DNA of 64,000 nucleotides from Candidatus Methylacidiphilales bacterium (lineage in GTDB: Bacteria; Verrucomicrobiota; Verrucomicrobiia; Methylacidiphilales; JAAUTS01): NCBI GenBank assembly GCA_028713655.1, contig JAQTNW010000017.1:1-64000 (forward strand), read 5' to 3'. Both the position numbers and the translations under genes were made by a program. Positions 25,401 to 32,636 of this stretch are shown here, in pieces. Numbering within the stretch: position 1 is the stretch's first letter; each line of letters opens with the position of its first letter. The notes under the pieces were generated by a model. That model saw nothing but the letters and a program-made list of their open reading frames with translations. It had not been told where the DNA came from and searched no databases.

Positions 25401-26014
25401 CGGGCGCCTCGGCGCAGGCGGTCAATTTCAAGCAGCTTCGCGAGGAGCTGAAAGGCAAATTGCGGCGCGACCCGTCTGACAGCGATGTGTACAGCCACCT
25501 GATGTACCCCGCTGTGTTTGCCGAATTTGTAAAATTCCAAAAGGACTACGGCGACGTTTCGGTTCTGCCGACCTGCCCCTTCTTTTATGGATTGAAAATC
25601 AACCAGGAAATTTCCGTCCACATCGAGGAGGGAAAAACATTGTTCGTCCGCCTTGTCAATGTGAGCGATGCGGACCAGGAAGGCAAACGGCAGGTGGTGT
25701 TTGATCTCAATGGTTTGCCACGGCATACGACCGTGCAGGACAAATCGATCAAGCCGCAGACCCAACCGCGGCAAAAGGCCGACCCTGCCGATTCCCTGCA
25801 GGTCGCAGCCCCGATTCCGGGCATGGTGACATCGCTGGCTGTTAGTGTGGGCTCGAAGGTGAAACAGGGCGACAAGCTGCTTATCCTTGAGGCCATGAAA
25901 ATGACCACCACACTATCATCGCCGGTGGATGGCGTCGTCGCGGAGCTTCATGTCAAGGTGGGCGAGACGGTTGAAAGCAAAGACCTGATCCTCAAGCTGC
26001 GCGCGGAGAAATAG
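22496..26014 (+). CDS. pyc: Pyruvate carboxylase
   Basis: The 1172-residue single-chain enzyme carboxylates pyruvate to oxaloacetate using biotin, ATP and bicarbonate. The biotin carboxylase domain spans about 25-480 (KKLLVANRSEIAIRIFRSAT; GGGGRGMRVV; FIEMNPRIQVEHTVTEE). The carboxyltransferase domain follows (LLTDTTFRDAHQSLLATRVR; HFHTHDTSG), then the pyruvate carboxylase linker, then the biotinyl domain with EAMKMTTTL; the biotin Lys is Lys1135. About 25 extra residues precede the first domain. It stands alone and would feed the TCA cycle together with citrate synthase encoded at 59.2-60.5 kb. Confidence 0.96.
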   Translation: MKSGSHAKLPAKSRPPSASSPSFIPIKKLLVANRSEIAIRIFRSATELGLRTVAIYAEEDRFSMHRFKADEAYQLDKSKGPVGAYLDINGIIALAVEKGVDAIHPGYGFLSENPAFARACQSAGIVFVGPKPELLELMGDKVAARALVEKLKLPTLPGTKDPISNRKKALQAAKQIGFPLMIKAAFGGGGRGMRVVQKESDLDRLLDEAQTEADRAFGNPAVFLEKFISRAKHLEVQILGDKHGNVVHLYERDCSIQRRHQKAVEIAPSVGIDESIRQELFNASVAIASEVGYDNAGTIEFLYDADQKEWFFIEMNPRIQVEHTVTEEITNIDIVRSQILIAQGHPLHGTEAGIPAQEEIPCIGNAIQCRVTTEDPGNGFTPDYGEILTYRSAAGFGIRLDGGMATAGAVITPFYDSLLVKITAHGKNFPIVLQRMERSLREFRIRGVKTNIPFLENVILNETFRAGQATTRLIDSTPELFEFKPRKDRATRLLAFLGEVIVNGNPHAKGFKPVKIPAEAILPKFDHKQEPPPGSRQRLLELGPRKFCDWVLAQKQLLLTDTTFRDAHQSLLATRVRTYDMAAVADAVARLTPQLFSLEMWGGATFDTAMRFLHEDPWDRLRLLRARVPNICFQMLFRGSNAVGYSNYPDNVVAGFVKHAAEEGIDIFRIFDSLNYAPNLKVGMEAALKTHAICEAAICYTGNILDPKRDKYPLKYYVKFAKELERMGAHMLAIKDMAGLCRPHAAYKLVKALKEEIGIPIHFHTHDTSGINAASILQAAEAGVDVADAAIASMSGSTSQPNLNSIVAALQFHRRDTGLDLDTLNEFSDYWEQIRTYYEPFDTAPGSGSAEVYLHEMPGGQYTNLKEQAASMDIAHRWSEIARCYADVNKLLGDIVKVTPSSKVVGDLTMFLITRGIQPKDVPNLPPGTDFPESVIDMLAGGLGQPLGGWPKKLQKTVLGSRKPLKGRPGASAQAVNFKQLREELKGKLRRDPSDSDVYSHLMYPAVFAEFVKFQKDYGDVSVLPTCPFFYGLKINQEISVHIEEGKTLFVRLVNVSDADQEGKRQVVFDLNGLPRHTTVQDKSIKPQTQPRQKADPADSLQVAAPIPGMVTSLAVSVGSKVKQGDKLLILEAMKMTTTLSSPVDGVVAELHVKVGETVESKDLILKLRAEK

Positions 26015-26022
26015 AGAGCACG

Positions 26023-26150
26023 ATCCCCCTGACAATGGGGAAGTGAAAGGGGTTGTATTTCCCGCGAACTCCGACATTTGTCGCGAGCGGGAAGACGCGA
26101 AAGTAACAAAGATTTTAACCGCAGATGAACGCAGATAATCGCTGATGGAA
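26023..26150. repeat. Cluster of dispersed spacer repeats after pyc
   Basis: Three short repeats stand in a row. 26023-26041 is identical to the reverse complement of 58853-58871. 26062-26090 matches 34352-34380 at 27 of 29 positions (core GAACTCCGACAT, then GTCGCGAGCGG). 26113-26150 belongs to the TTTTAACCGCAGATGAACGC family also seen near 34.2, 34.4, 35.3 and 47.4 kb. Confidence 0.7.
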
Positions 26151-26212
26151 ACGACAAATCGCATTTAAAACCTCGAAACACATTTGGGCAGGCAGGATTT
26201 ACAGGATCGACA

Positions 26213-26566
26213 TTATGCTTTGCCAGAGGCCTGCTTTTTCGTCCGATAGGCTGCGGACTTTTCGGCCACATGGCAGGTTGTGACTGGGCTAAAGCTGACG
26301 TGTACCCGGGCATGAAGGACATCGGCCACCCTGCGGAGCATGGACAACGAATGGCCTTCATAACTCGGAGACTCCAGCCGGCTGACCTGTTGCTGGGAGG
26401 TGCTCAACCGACGCGCGAGTTCCGCCTGGCTGAGGCCTGCCATTTTGCGGAGGTTCGTAATTTGAAGTGCAACGTCCCAGGCTTCTCCCGCGCGTTTGAA
26501 TCGCGCTTCGAAGGCGGGATCTTTGTGCTGCTCTTCTAAATACCTGTCAAAATTGGTTTTTTTCAT
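26213..26566 (-). CDS. HTH XRE-family antitoxin (HigA-like)
   Basis: From ATG 26564-26566 the protein has 117 residues. Residues around 40-80 form a Cro/C1-type helix-turn-helix: LRKMAGLSQAELARRLSTSQ then QVSRLESPSYEGHSL. It should bind and neutralise the toxin encoded just upstream and repress the pair's promoter. This start, not the upstream in-frame ATG at 26590, is chosen because GGAGG stands 8 nt before it and it overlaps the toxin stop as ATGA. The toxin-first order is that of HigBA systems. Confidence 0.85.
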   Translation of the reverse strand: MKKTNFDRYLEEQHKDPAFEARFKRAGEAWDVALQITNLRKMAGLSQAELARRLSTSQQQVSRLESPSYEGHSLSMLRRVADVLHARVHVSFSPVTTCHVAEKSAAYRTKKQASGKA

Positions 26567-26919
26567 CTTGTTGCCTCCCGTTCCATCCAATCCTTCATTC
26601 GTGCCAAAGCGGTTTCTTTATCCGACACTGGAATCTTCCAGGCTTTGTTCCTAATTCCATGAACAAGAATGATTCTGCGTCCCTTGGTAAAAAACCATAG
26701 AACCCGGGTGTTCAGCTTCCCAATATGCCGAAGTTCATAAAGGTTATCCCCGATATCCTTGGAGAGGGGTTCCCGATGACATTGGCGATTTTTCAACTTG
26801 TTCAAGCCCGCCATCACAGCGGCATGGTCATCTGGATTGGTTTCCTTTAGCTCCTCCAAAAATTCGAGAACCGGTTTTTTCCCGGTCTCCGATTCATAAA
26901 ACTCTACAGTGAATTCCAT
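26563..26919 (-). CDS. RelE/HigB-like toxin (Gp49 family)
   Basis: The 118-residue protein fits the phage-derived Gp49/HigB-like branch of the RelE superfamily: VEFYESETGKKPVLEFLEEL at the start, then DIGDNLYELRHIGKLNTRVL and WFFTKGRRIILVHGIRNKAW. These are the strands carrying basic residues in mRNA-cutting toxins. It overlaps the antitoxin start by 4 bp. The gene pair and the genes beyond it to 29.4 kb are AT-richer than their surroundings, which fits recent acquisition. Confidence 0.85.
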   Translation of the reverse strand: MEFTVEFYESETGKKPVLEFLEELKETNPDDHAAVMAGLNKLKNRQCHREPLSKDIGDNLYELRHIGKLNTRVLWFFTKGRRIILVHGIRNKAWKIPVSDKETALARMKDWMEREATR

Positions 26920-27246
26920 GGGCAGTCAACATCAATATTGATGTATAACCTTTTAGCTCTTCCAAAGAGGATTGTGCGGCGCAACCCAAGGCTTTTCTTT
27001 GTCGCTTGTGTGAAAAACGCGTTTCGATTATTGCCTCTGAAAATCCATGCCAATCCGTGGATCAAACGGCGCCCGTTCTTTTACCCTTGTCTCACGTTCG
27101 CTGAAGCATTTAGCCCGGATTTTTCACCTGCTTCTGAAAACCCCTGCAAAGTGTCCAGCCAAATGGGCGGGCAAAATCAGGGATGCATTCACATCCGGGC
27201 TATAAACAAAACCGCCTGAATTGGATTTTTTTGAATTGGAAACGCC
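26920..27246. other. Non-coding spacer between DUF1287 gene and toxin gene
   Basis: No gene is supported. A short forward frame at 26938-27219 has no ribosome site and no recognisable content. The only structure is the small element at 27111-27202 with 10-bp inverted ends. Confidence 0.5.
27111..27202. repeat. 92-bp element with 10-bp perfect inverted ends
   Basis: TAGCCCGGAT at 27111-27120 is the exact inverse of ATCCGGGCTA at 27193-27202. No target-site duplication is evident. It could be a MITE-like remnant or a folded RNA; only one copy is in this window. Confidence 0.4.
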
Positions 27247-27951
27247 TTATTTTGAGGCGGTTTTGCAATAACCTGCATAGGCGTAGTGCGTGTCTTTCCA
27301 CGGTCGCGTCACAGCGCAAATAGGTTGATCATTAAAATGAGTGTGAAATATGCAGGTTAGCGCAATCGGCTTGATTCTGTAGTGGCCGGTAATCTTGAAC
27401 TCGAACAACCGGTCTTCTTCCTGCGCGCCACCGCCAATGTTATGAATGACAAGGGGGCAGCCCGCCGCATCGCTGCGGTCGCTGACGATCATGATGTGGG
27501 GAAGATTCTGGGGCACAATGCACGTGACGAGATCGCCCGCTTTATAGTCCGCGGGATTTGTCGAAACGGGCAGTTCGTATCCCTTGCGCTTGAAATAAAT
27601 CTGCAGATTAGGGACGCGCCGATGGTCAATGTTTTTATCAGGTTGCCTGAGTCCCCACTGCTGGGGATAACTTGAAAAATGCTGCGTCATGTCTTCATGG
27701 ACTAATTTCTGAAGATCCATGCCCATGCTTGCGCGCAAGGCGCGCACAACCACATCAGAGCATACTCCGCCTGCAATTGGTACATCCCCGCCGGGATAAT
27801 CCAATTTTTGGTAGCTGGGATCATAACGCAGTGTGCAGCCGATCTGGCAGCGGGCGGCGCTGACAATGTTCACTGGGGCCGCCTCACCGGCAGCCTTAAG
27901 CGACAGTGGCAGAGTCAGCAGCCAAAGCGTGATCATTGCCGGAATTTTCAT
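27247..27951 (-). CDS. DUF1287 family secreted protein
   Basis: The 234-residue protein has a signal peptide (MKIPAMITLWLLTLPLSLKA). The mature part matches DUF1287: YPGGDVPIAGGVCSDVVVRA, then LQKLVHEDM, then DKNIDHRRVPNLQIYFKRKG and PHIMIVSDR. The family resembles NlpC/P60-type cysteine peptidases; here Cys64 in GVCSD and a later His (LPHIMIV or VIHNIGGG) are the possible catalytic pair. About 40 residues follow the normal end of the domain (after KITGHYRI). It lies 14 bp downstream of the radical SAM gene and is probably in one unit with it. Confidence 0.85.
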   Translation of the reverse strand: MKIPAMITLWLLTLPLSLKAAGEAAPVNIVSAARCQIGCTLRYDPSYQKLDYPGGDVPIAGGVCSDVVVRALRASMGMDLQKLVHEDMTQHFSSYPQQWGLRQPDKNIDHRRVPNLQIYFKRKGYELPVSTNPADYKAGDLVTCIVPQNLPHIMIVSDRSDAAGCPLVIHNIGGGAQEEDRLFEFKITGHYRIKPIALTCIFHTHFNDQPICAVTRPWKDTHYAYAGYCKTASK

Positions 27952-27965
27952 TATGGGATTGAATG

Positions 27966-29381
27966 TTAAATTTCAGACACTGTGCGCAGAGGAACTGTCT
28001 GTGCAGAATTGTTATGCATTTGTTTTGTCACCTTCGAAAGCACGCCTTCGAGAAGCGGCGTCATCAGGTTCAGTTTCTTTAACTGAATCACGGTGTTCCA
28101 CAGCGGCTCGAATTTCTTCCATCCGCTCGTGTAAAAGAAATGTTTCAGTTGATGTTTAAGCGCGCCATGAGACAAACTGCTCTGGAAGATTGAACTCCAC
28201 TTGTAGAATTCGCGATACGACCGGTCATATCCGTCTTTCAGTTGCGCGGCGCTTATTTGCGTGGGCATGAATGTAACATGGCGGGTGTCGTATAGGTCCC
28301 AATTATCGGTCATGATGCGGTTTGCATCCTTCATCTTCTGATAAAATGCGGTTCCAGGATAGGGTGTGGCAATATGAAAGGTGGCGGTTGTAATTCCGGA
28401 CTCGACCGCCCATGAAACCGTCCTTTCAAATACTTCATGGTCGTCGCCATCCAAGCCAAAAACAAAACTCCCGTTTATCATAATCCCCAGTTCATGCAAC
28501 CTATTGACGGCATTGCGATAATTTCTGCCCAGATTTTGCCGTTTATTGCTCTGCCTCAGATTTGATGAATCCAAACTCTCAAATCCCACAAAAATGCTCC
28601 TCAGGCCGGCATCCGCAGCCGATTCAATCAGGTCGCCATCCAGTATGGAGTCCACTGTGGCCGCGCCTTGAAAAATTCTCTTCATGCCCCTCATTCCATT
28701 GAATAAATCACGGGCAAATTGTTTATGTCCGAGCAAGTGGTCGTCTAAAAAGTAAAGATGTCGTCCGGGGAGCCGCTCGATCTCGCTCAAGGCTTCCTCC
28801 ACATTCTGGGTATAAAAGGGCCTCCCTCCCTTGAAAAAGGCGTCCTTGTAACAAAACTCGCAATGGTGGGGACAACCTCTGGTAACCACGATTGAGTTTG
28901 GAACCAAATATAACTCCCGCTGAATCAGGTCCCTGCGAATAGGCGGGACTCCCTTCAATGTCCTGTTTTTCGAAGTATATTCTTTTTGTAGTGTCTTGTT
29001 TTTAAAGTCTTTTAAAAATGCGGGAAACGACTCTTCAGCAGGTCCGATAAAAATAGCGTCCGCATGCACAGACGCCTCTTGTGGCAGTGATGTCACATGC
29101 AATCCTCCCAGGATTACAAACACGCCCTTTTTGCGATAGTGGTCAGCAGTCCGGTATGCCCGGTAGGCATTGGTTATATAAACTTGGATAACAACAATGT
29201 CCGGTTCATCATCCAGGTACAATTTCTGCACATGCTCATCGATGATTTCCGCGTTGTCGGATGGCGATAAATAACCGGCAAGCGTTGCCAATCCAAGAGG
29301 GGGGAAAAGCGAATACTTAATCGGCCGCCAAAAGGGGCCCTCGGCTTCTGTTAAGGCCGGCAGTATGAATTTTATCTTCAT
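27966..29381 (-). CDS. B12-binding domain radical SAM protein
   Basis: The 471-residue protein has an N-terminal cobalamin-binding-like Rossmann domain (about 1-150; FPPLGLATLAGYLSP, then IIDEHVQKL in place of the strict DxHxxG) and a radical SAM domain whose Fe4S4 cysteines are in TRGCPHHCEFCYKD (CxxxCxxC, about 186-199). IFVGFESLDSSNLRQSNKRQ and SFVFGLDGDD are later SAM-binding motifs. A C-terminal region of about 110 residues is Lys/His-rich and unassigned. Such enzymes typically methylate or rearrange unreactive carbons, for example in hopanoid or natural-product pathways. No partner gene reveals the substrate. The gene is AT-richer than the surroundings. Confidence 0.87.
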   Translation of the reverse strand: MKIKFILPALTEAEGPFWRPIKYSLFPPLGLATLAGYLSPSDNAEIIDEHVQKLYLDDEPDIVVIQVYITNAYRAYRTADHYRKKGVFVILGGLHVTSLPQEASVHADAIFIGPAEESFPAFLKDFKNKTLQKEYTSKNRTLKGVPPIRRDLIQRELYLVPNSIVVTRGCPHHCEFCYKDAFFKGGRPFYTQNVEEALSEIERLPGRHLYFLDDHLLGHKQFARDLFNGMRGMKRIFQGAATVDSILDGDLIESAADAGLRSIFVGFESLDSSNLRQSNKRQNLGRNYRNAVNRLHELGIMINGSFVFGLDGDDHEVFERTVSWAVESGITTATFHIATPYPGTAFYQKMKDANRIMTDNWDLYDTRHVTFMPTQISAAQLKDGYDRSYREFYKWSSIFQSSLSHGALKHQLKHFFYTSGWKKFEPLWNTVIQLKKLNLMTPLLEGVLSKVTKQMHNNSAQTVPLRTVSEI

Positions 29382-29414
29382 TCAAACAATTCTCCGATGG
29401 CCCGGCCCTAAAGG

Positions 29415-30353
29415 TTACTTCGGACTTTTTTCCGGCGCGGGCGGCCTGGGCGGGGGAGGCAACGCCTTATAAGCTCCAGAGACTTGCAAATCAATGCTGT
29501 AAAGGGAGGTTCGGGCGGTGACAAACAGGGTTTTATGGTTCTTGCCCCCAAACGTCACATTCGAGGGCTGTTCCGGGAATTGGATGCATTCAAGCAGCAC
29601 GCCTTCCGGCGAATAAATGGCCACTTTTTTCCCGGCCATATAAACATTGCCGTTATCATCCAAAGTCATCCCGTCGCAATCCTGTTCGGCAAAAAGCCGT
29701 TTGTTTCTCAGATTGCCGCCCCGGACGATGGTGTACACCCAGACCCGTTTGGCGCCTTCATCGGAGATGTACAGTTTTTTACCGTCCGGTGTGCCGGCCA
29801 GGCCGTTGGGCTTTATCAAATCATCGGTGACCCGCCTCAGCTTCCCGTCCTTGGGCAGGTAATAGACATGCATGCCGTCCTGTTCGAGGTCATCGGTCTT
29901 GCCGTAGCGGGGATCGCTGAAATAAATCCCGCCCGCGGGGTCAACCCAGAGGTCGTTCGGGCTGTTGAGCTTTTTCCCCTCGTAACTGTCCGCCAGCGGG
30001 GTCAATTGGCCGTTGAGATTGTCACGGATCAGGCGGCGTCCGGCGCCTTCGCAGACGAGCAGGCTCCCGTCCGAATCGAAGTACAGCCCGTTGGCGGCGT
30101 TGGATTTTTCCCGGTACAGCTTCAGGTCGCCATTGAGGGTCCAGATGTAGATCCGGTTGTTGGGTATGTCGCTGAAATAAAGGTTGCCGCCCGAATCGCA
30201 GGCGGGGCCTTCCGCAAAGCGGAACCCGCCGGCGAGATACCGGATTTCCGCGCCGGGTTGGATCAGGCCCGGGTCGTGTGCCGACACAGGGTTCTGGGAG
30301 ATTGCGAGCAGTGCAAAGGACAATGCAAAATGGAGCAGGGAGCGTGGATTCAT
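29415..30353 (-). CDS. SMP-30/gluconolactonase-family secreted lactonase
   Basis: From ATG 30351-30353 the product has 312 residues with a signal peptide (MNPRSLLHFALSFALLAISQ, cleavage near VSA/HDP). The six-bladed propeller carries the metal-binding Glu in FRFAEGPACDSGGNLYFSDI, Asn in LNSPNDLWVDPAGGIYFSDP, and Asp in KLYISDEGAKRVWV. The family hydrolyses sugar lactones or related esters. Here the protein is exported, so it acts in the periplasm. The C-terminus is Pro-rich. An upstream in-frame ATG at 30380 would place nine polar residues before the signal peptide and is less likely. Confidence 0.87.
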   Translation of the reverse strand: MNPRSLLHFALSFALLAISQNPVSAHDPGLIQPGAEIRYLAGGFRFAEGPACDSGGNLYFSDIPNNRIYIWTLNGDLKLYREKSNAANGLYFDSDGSLLVCEGAGRRLIRDNLNGQLTPLADSYEGKKLNSPNDLWVDPAGGIYFSDPRYGKTDDLEQDGMHVYYLPKDGKLRRVTDDLIKPNGLAGTPDGKKLYISDEGAKRVWVYTIVRGGNLRNKRLFAEQDCDGMTLDDNGNVYMAGKKVAIYSPEGVLLECIQFPEQPSNVTFGGKNHKTLFVTARTSLYSIDLQVSGAYKALPPPPRPPAPEKSPK

Positions 30354-30480
30354 AATCTGAAGTCGGTTTATCCGGATCATGATACAGATTTACGCAGAAG
30401 AAAAAAGCAGCTTTTCAAGCAGCCTGCCCCGATGACTATCGGGGATGGAAGAACCCACTTGGTCACAGCGTGAGCCCATT

Positions 30481-30921
30481 TCATGGCTCGCCTTGTGTTT
30501 CGGCAATGAACTTCTGGAGAAAAGACAAATAGTTCCTCGACCCGGGAATATCGCTCCTATGGGTGTCGATTGAGTGTTGCACAGTCTCGATTGCTTTGAG
30601 CCAGTCAGATATTTCAAGCGGGCTCTCAATAAGGCTTCCATCGGCATCATTGGATTGCTCCATGATATCGTCTGGCGCGAGGTAAATGCTCCTGGCAAGC
30701 CCCGTCAAAATGCGATCCCGCTCTGTTGCTTCAGGCAAATTTGGCTGTGCGCCTTGAACGAGCTTGCGGGCCTTTATGATTGTGGACCGGACTTGAGAAT
30801 CGGTTAGCTCGCATCCAGACGTTTGGGCAAGCGTGTCAGCCGCGCAGATCATCTGCTCGATATGGAACATCAGGCCTGCAAAGAAGGCGTTCTTCATTCG
30901 ATTTGTTGGGTTGGATTTCAT
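30481..30921 (-). CDS. Hypothetical protein, second gene of a two-gene unit
   Basis: The 146-residue product is mostly helical, with no signal peptide or membrane segment. It opens NRMKNAFFAGLMFHIEQMIC and has a long middle helix pair. I do not recognise the family. Its ATG overlaps the stop of the upstream secreted protein gene by 4 bp (ATGA), so the two are translationally coupled. An immunity or chaperone role for its exported partner would be speculation. Confidence 0.65.
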   Translation of the reverse strand: MKSNPTNRMKNAFFAGLMFHIEQMICAADTLAQTSGCELTDSQVRSTIIKARKLVQGAQPNLPEATERDRILTGLARSIYLAPDDIMEQSNDADGSLIESPLEISDWLKAIETVQHSIDTHRSDIPGSRNYLSFLQKFIAETQGEP

Positions 30922-31736
30922 TTGTTATTCCGATACGTCAGGCAACGTTCTGTCCAGCCTTCGAGCCAGCGTTTTTCGTCCCGTTCCGGCGGTGAGTTGG
31001 CCACACGGCGTTTCAGCATCCGGATTGCTGCGGCCGAAAATTCAACCAAAGCGGGATTGCCCGGCGCGGTGTTTTTCATGCTCTGCAAAACCTGGAGCAG
31101 GCCCCAGCCTTCGCCTTTGTAACGCTCGGTTTCCTTGATGCCTTCGCCCTTGAAGTTGACGTAATCGATCAGCGCATACAGGCCGTGAGGGGTTGCGGCA
31201 ACCCGGTAAAATTTATCCCGGATCGGACCGGTCTCGGCGGGCGGCAGGGTTTCCAAAATCCGGGGCAGGGCCTGTTCGAGTCTCTGGGCTGCGAATTGGG
31301 CCTGGAGTTCAATCGTGTCGCGCAGAAAAATCCGCAGCGAGTTCATTTCCGGGCTGTTTTGTTCCGTAAGGAATTTCTCGCGCGAGTTCCAGGGACATTC
31401 ACGGTATTTCAACAGGACTTCGGGGAGCTTGGCGCCGCGGGATTGGATGTAAGCCCGCACCAGGGGAAAACTTTCCTCAAACGGGCCCCGGTAATTTTTG
31501 GGATACCAGATGAAATGGCAGATGCCGAGCGAGGCGAAGTTTTCGCCCTCGTTCCAGGACGTGAGGCCCTCGATGGTGCCGTCGCATTCGTTCCGCCAGA
31601 TTTTTTTGCCGATTTCGAGCGCCTGCTCGCGCGTGACTTGGACCTCGGCCCGGCCGGACGATGTTGCCAGCGCCAGGAAGATGCATAGAAGCGGAAGAAT
31701 GGGTCGCCATAGGGCAATTTTGGACTGCGGTGGCAT
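30918..31736 (-). CDS. Secreted protein of unknown function, start supplied by a dispersed repeat
   Basis: From ATG 31734-31736 the protein has 272 residues with a signal peptide (residues 8-28, ALWRPILPLLCIFLALATSS). The mature part opens ALEIGKKIWRNECDGTIEGL, then TSWNEGENFASLGICHFIWY; the spaced Glu and Asp residues near an aromatic-rich stretch recall glycan hydrolases, but I cannot name a family. The start codon and first codons (MPPQSKI) come from the end of an 87-bp palindromic repeat at 31719-31805. The open frame continues through the repeat to 31889, but that part is repeat sequence and has no signal-peptide logic. It overlaps the next gene by 4 bp. Confidence 0.75.
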   Translation of the reverse strand: MPPQSKIALWRPILPLLCIFLALATSSGRAEVQVTREQALEIGKKIWRNECDGTIEGLTSWNEGENFASLGICHFIWYPKNYRGPFEESFPLVRAYIQSRGAKLPEVLLKYRECPWNSREKFLTEQNSPEMNSLRIFLRDTIELQAQFAAQRLEQALPRILETLPPAETGPIRDKFYRVAATPHGLYALIDYVNFKGEGIKETERYKGEGWGLLQVLQSMKNTAPGNPALVEFSAAAIRMLKRRVANSPPERDEKRWLEGWTERCLTYRNNK

Positions 31737-31805
31737 GACACCGCTTTTCATTACGGGCGACATGTCGCCCGTTTCCAAAGCGCAGACATGTCTGCGCACT
31801 CCAAA
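31719..31805 (-). repeat. 87-bp triple-palindrome repeat, copy B
   Basis: The element is bounded by TTTGGA and TCCAAA and holds three palindromes in a row: a GCGGTG...CACCGC-type hairpin, ACGGGCGACATGTCGCCCGT and GCGCAGACATGTCTGCGC. It is the inverse of the copy at 56613-56699, same length, and its end forms the start of the secreted protein gene to its left. Confidence 0.88.
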
Positions 31806-31885
31806 GTCGGACTTGCGATGACGCCGGGCGACGCGGCAGTATTCAGGGCCGCCTTGGCTTAATAATCCAGATGTGATTGTTCGGA

Positions 31886-32599
31886 TCATAATGGCGGAAA
31901 CTCCTCTCCACTGTTCAGGCGTTCGTATTCTTCAAGCGTGCCGACATTGAACCAGTACCCTTGATTGAGCGGCATGCCGAAAAGCGGGCCGTGTTCCCGG
32001 GCCATCTGCGACCAGATGGCGGCGAGCCCGCGGGGATTGGAATCGGGAATGCGCCGCAGGAAGGCCGGTTCAATGACGGCGACATTGGCGTAGTCGTGAT
32101 AGGCAAGATCGGAGCGCGACGCGAATCGCCCCACATCGCCTATGCGGCCATCCGGATCAATGCCGACAGTCTCTATGCCGGGGCGCGTGCGCAGCGCGAG
32201 ACTGATTTCGGAGTCATGAGCGCGATGAAAATCCAGGAGGGCGTCGATGGGCAGGTCGCTAAGCACATCTCCGCTGTGCAAAAGAATCGTTTCATCGCCC
32301 AGCAGGTCCTCGACGTTTTTGAGCCCGCCGGCCGTGCCAAGCAAGAGCGGTTCATGGCGCAATACAAGTGGCAGGCCGTGCCAGGTGTTGTCCGGAAAAG
32401 CCGCGGCGTAAACTGCGGCGCAATGATGGGTGTTGATGATAAAGCGCCGGATGCCAGCCCGGGCCAGATGCTCGAAAACGTATGTGATCATCGGACGACC
32501 GCAGACGGGCAGGAGGGGTTTGGGGCAGGCGTCGGTCAACGGCTTGAGCCGGGTTCCCAGACCCGCGCCCAAAATAAAAGCTGTCGTGACTTTTTTCAA
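31886..32599 (-). CDS. murU: Nucleotidyltransferase, MurU-like (MurNAc-1-phosphate uridylyltransferase)
   Basis: The product (about 237 residues from TTG 32597-32599) is a sugar-1-phosphate nucleotidyltransferase with the start TAFILGAGLGTRLKPLTDAC and PKPLLPVCGRPMI, the NTP-binding loop and Lys of the family. LLHSGDVLSDLPIDALLDFH supplies the metal-binding Asp. It is short and without the left-handed helix tail, as in MurU. It is divergent from an AmgK-like kinase gene; AmgK and MurU together turn MurNAc into UDP-MurNAc in Pseudomonas wall recycling, which supports the name. The frame stays open to ATG 32677, but that would overlap the kinase start, and homology begins at KKVTTAFI. Confidence 0.78.
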   Translation of the reverse strand: MKKVTTAFILGAGLGTRLKPLTDACPKPLLPVCGRPMITYVFEHLARAGIRRFIINTHHCAAVYAAAFPDNTWHGLPLVLRHEPLLLGTAGGLKNVEDLLGDETILLHSGDVLSDLPIDALLDFHRAHDSEISLALRTRPGIETVGIDPDGRIGDVGRFASRSDLAYHDYANVAVIEPAFLRRIPDSNPRGLAAIWSQMAREHGPLFGMPLNQGYWFNVGTLEEYERLNSGEEFPPL

Positions 32600-32636
32600 A
32601 ACCGCATCACTCTTACCGAATTCAAAACGCGTGTAA

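Noticed and set aside
26938-27219. 93-codon forward frame between the toxin gene and DUF1287 gene
   Set aside because: No ribosome site, no family and it crosses the 92-bp inverted-repeat element; treated as spacer.
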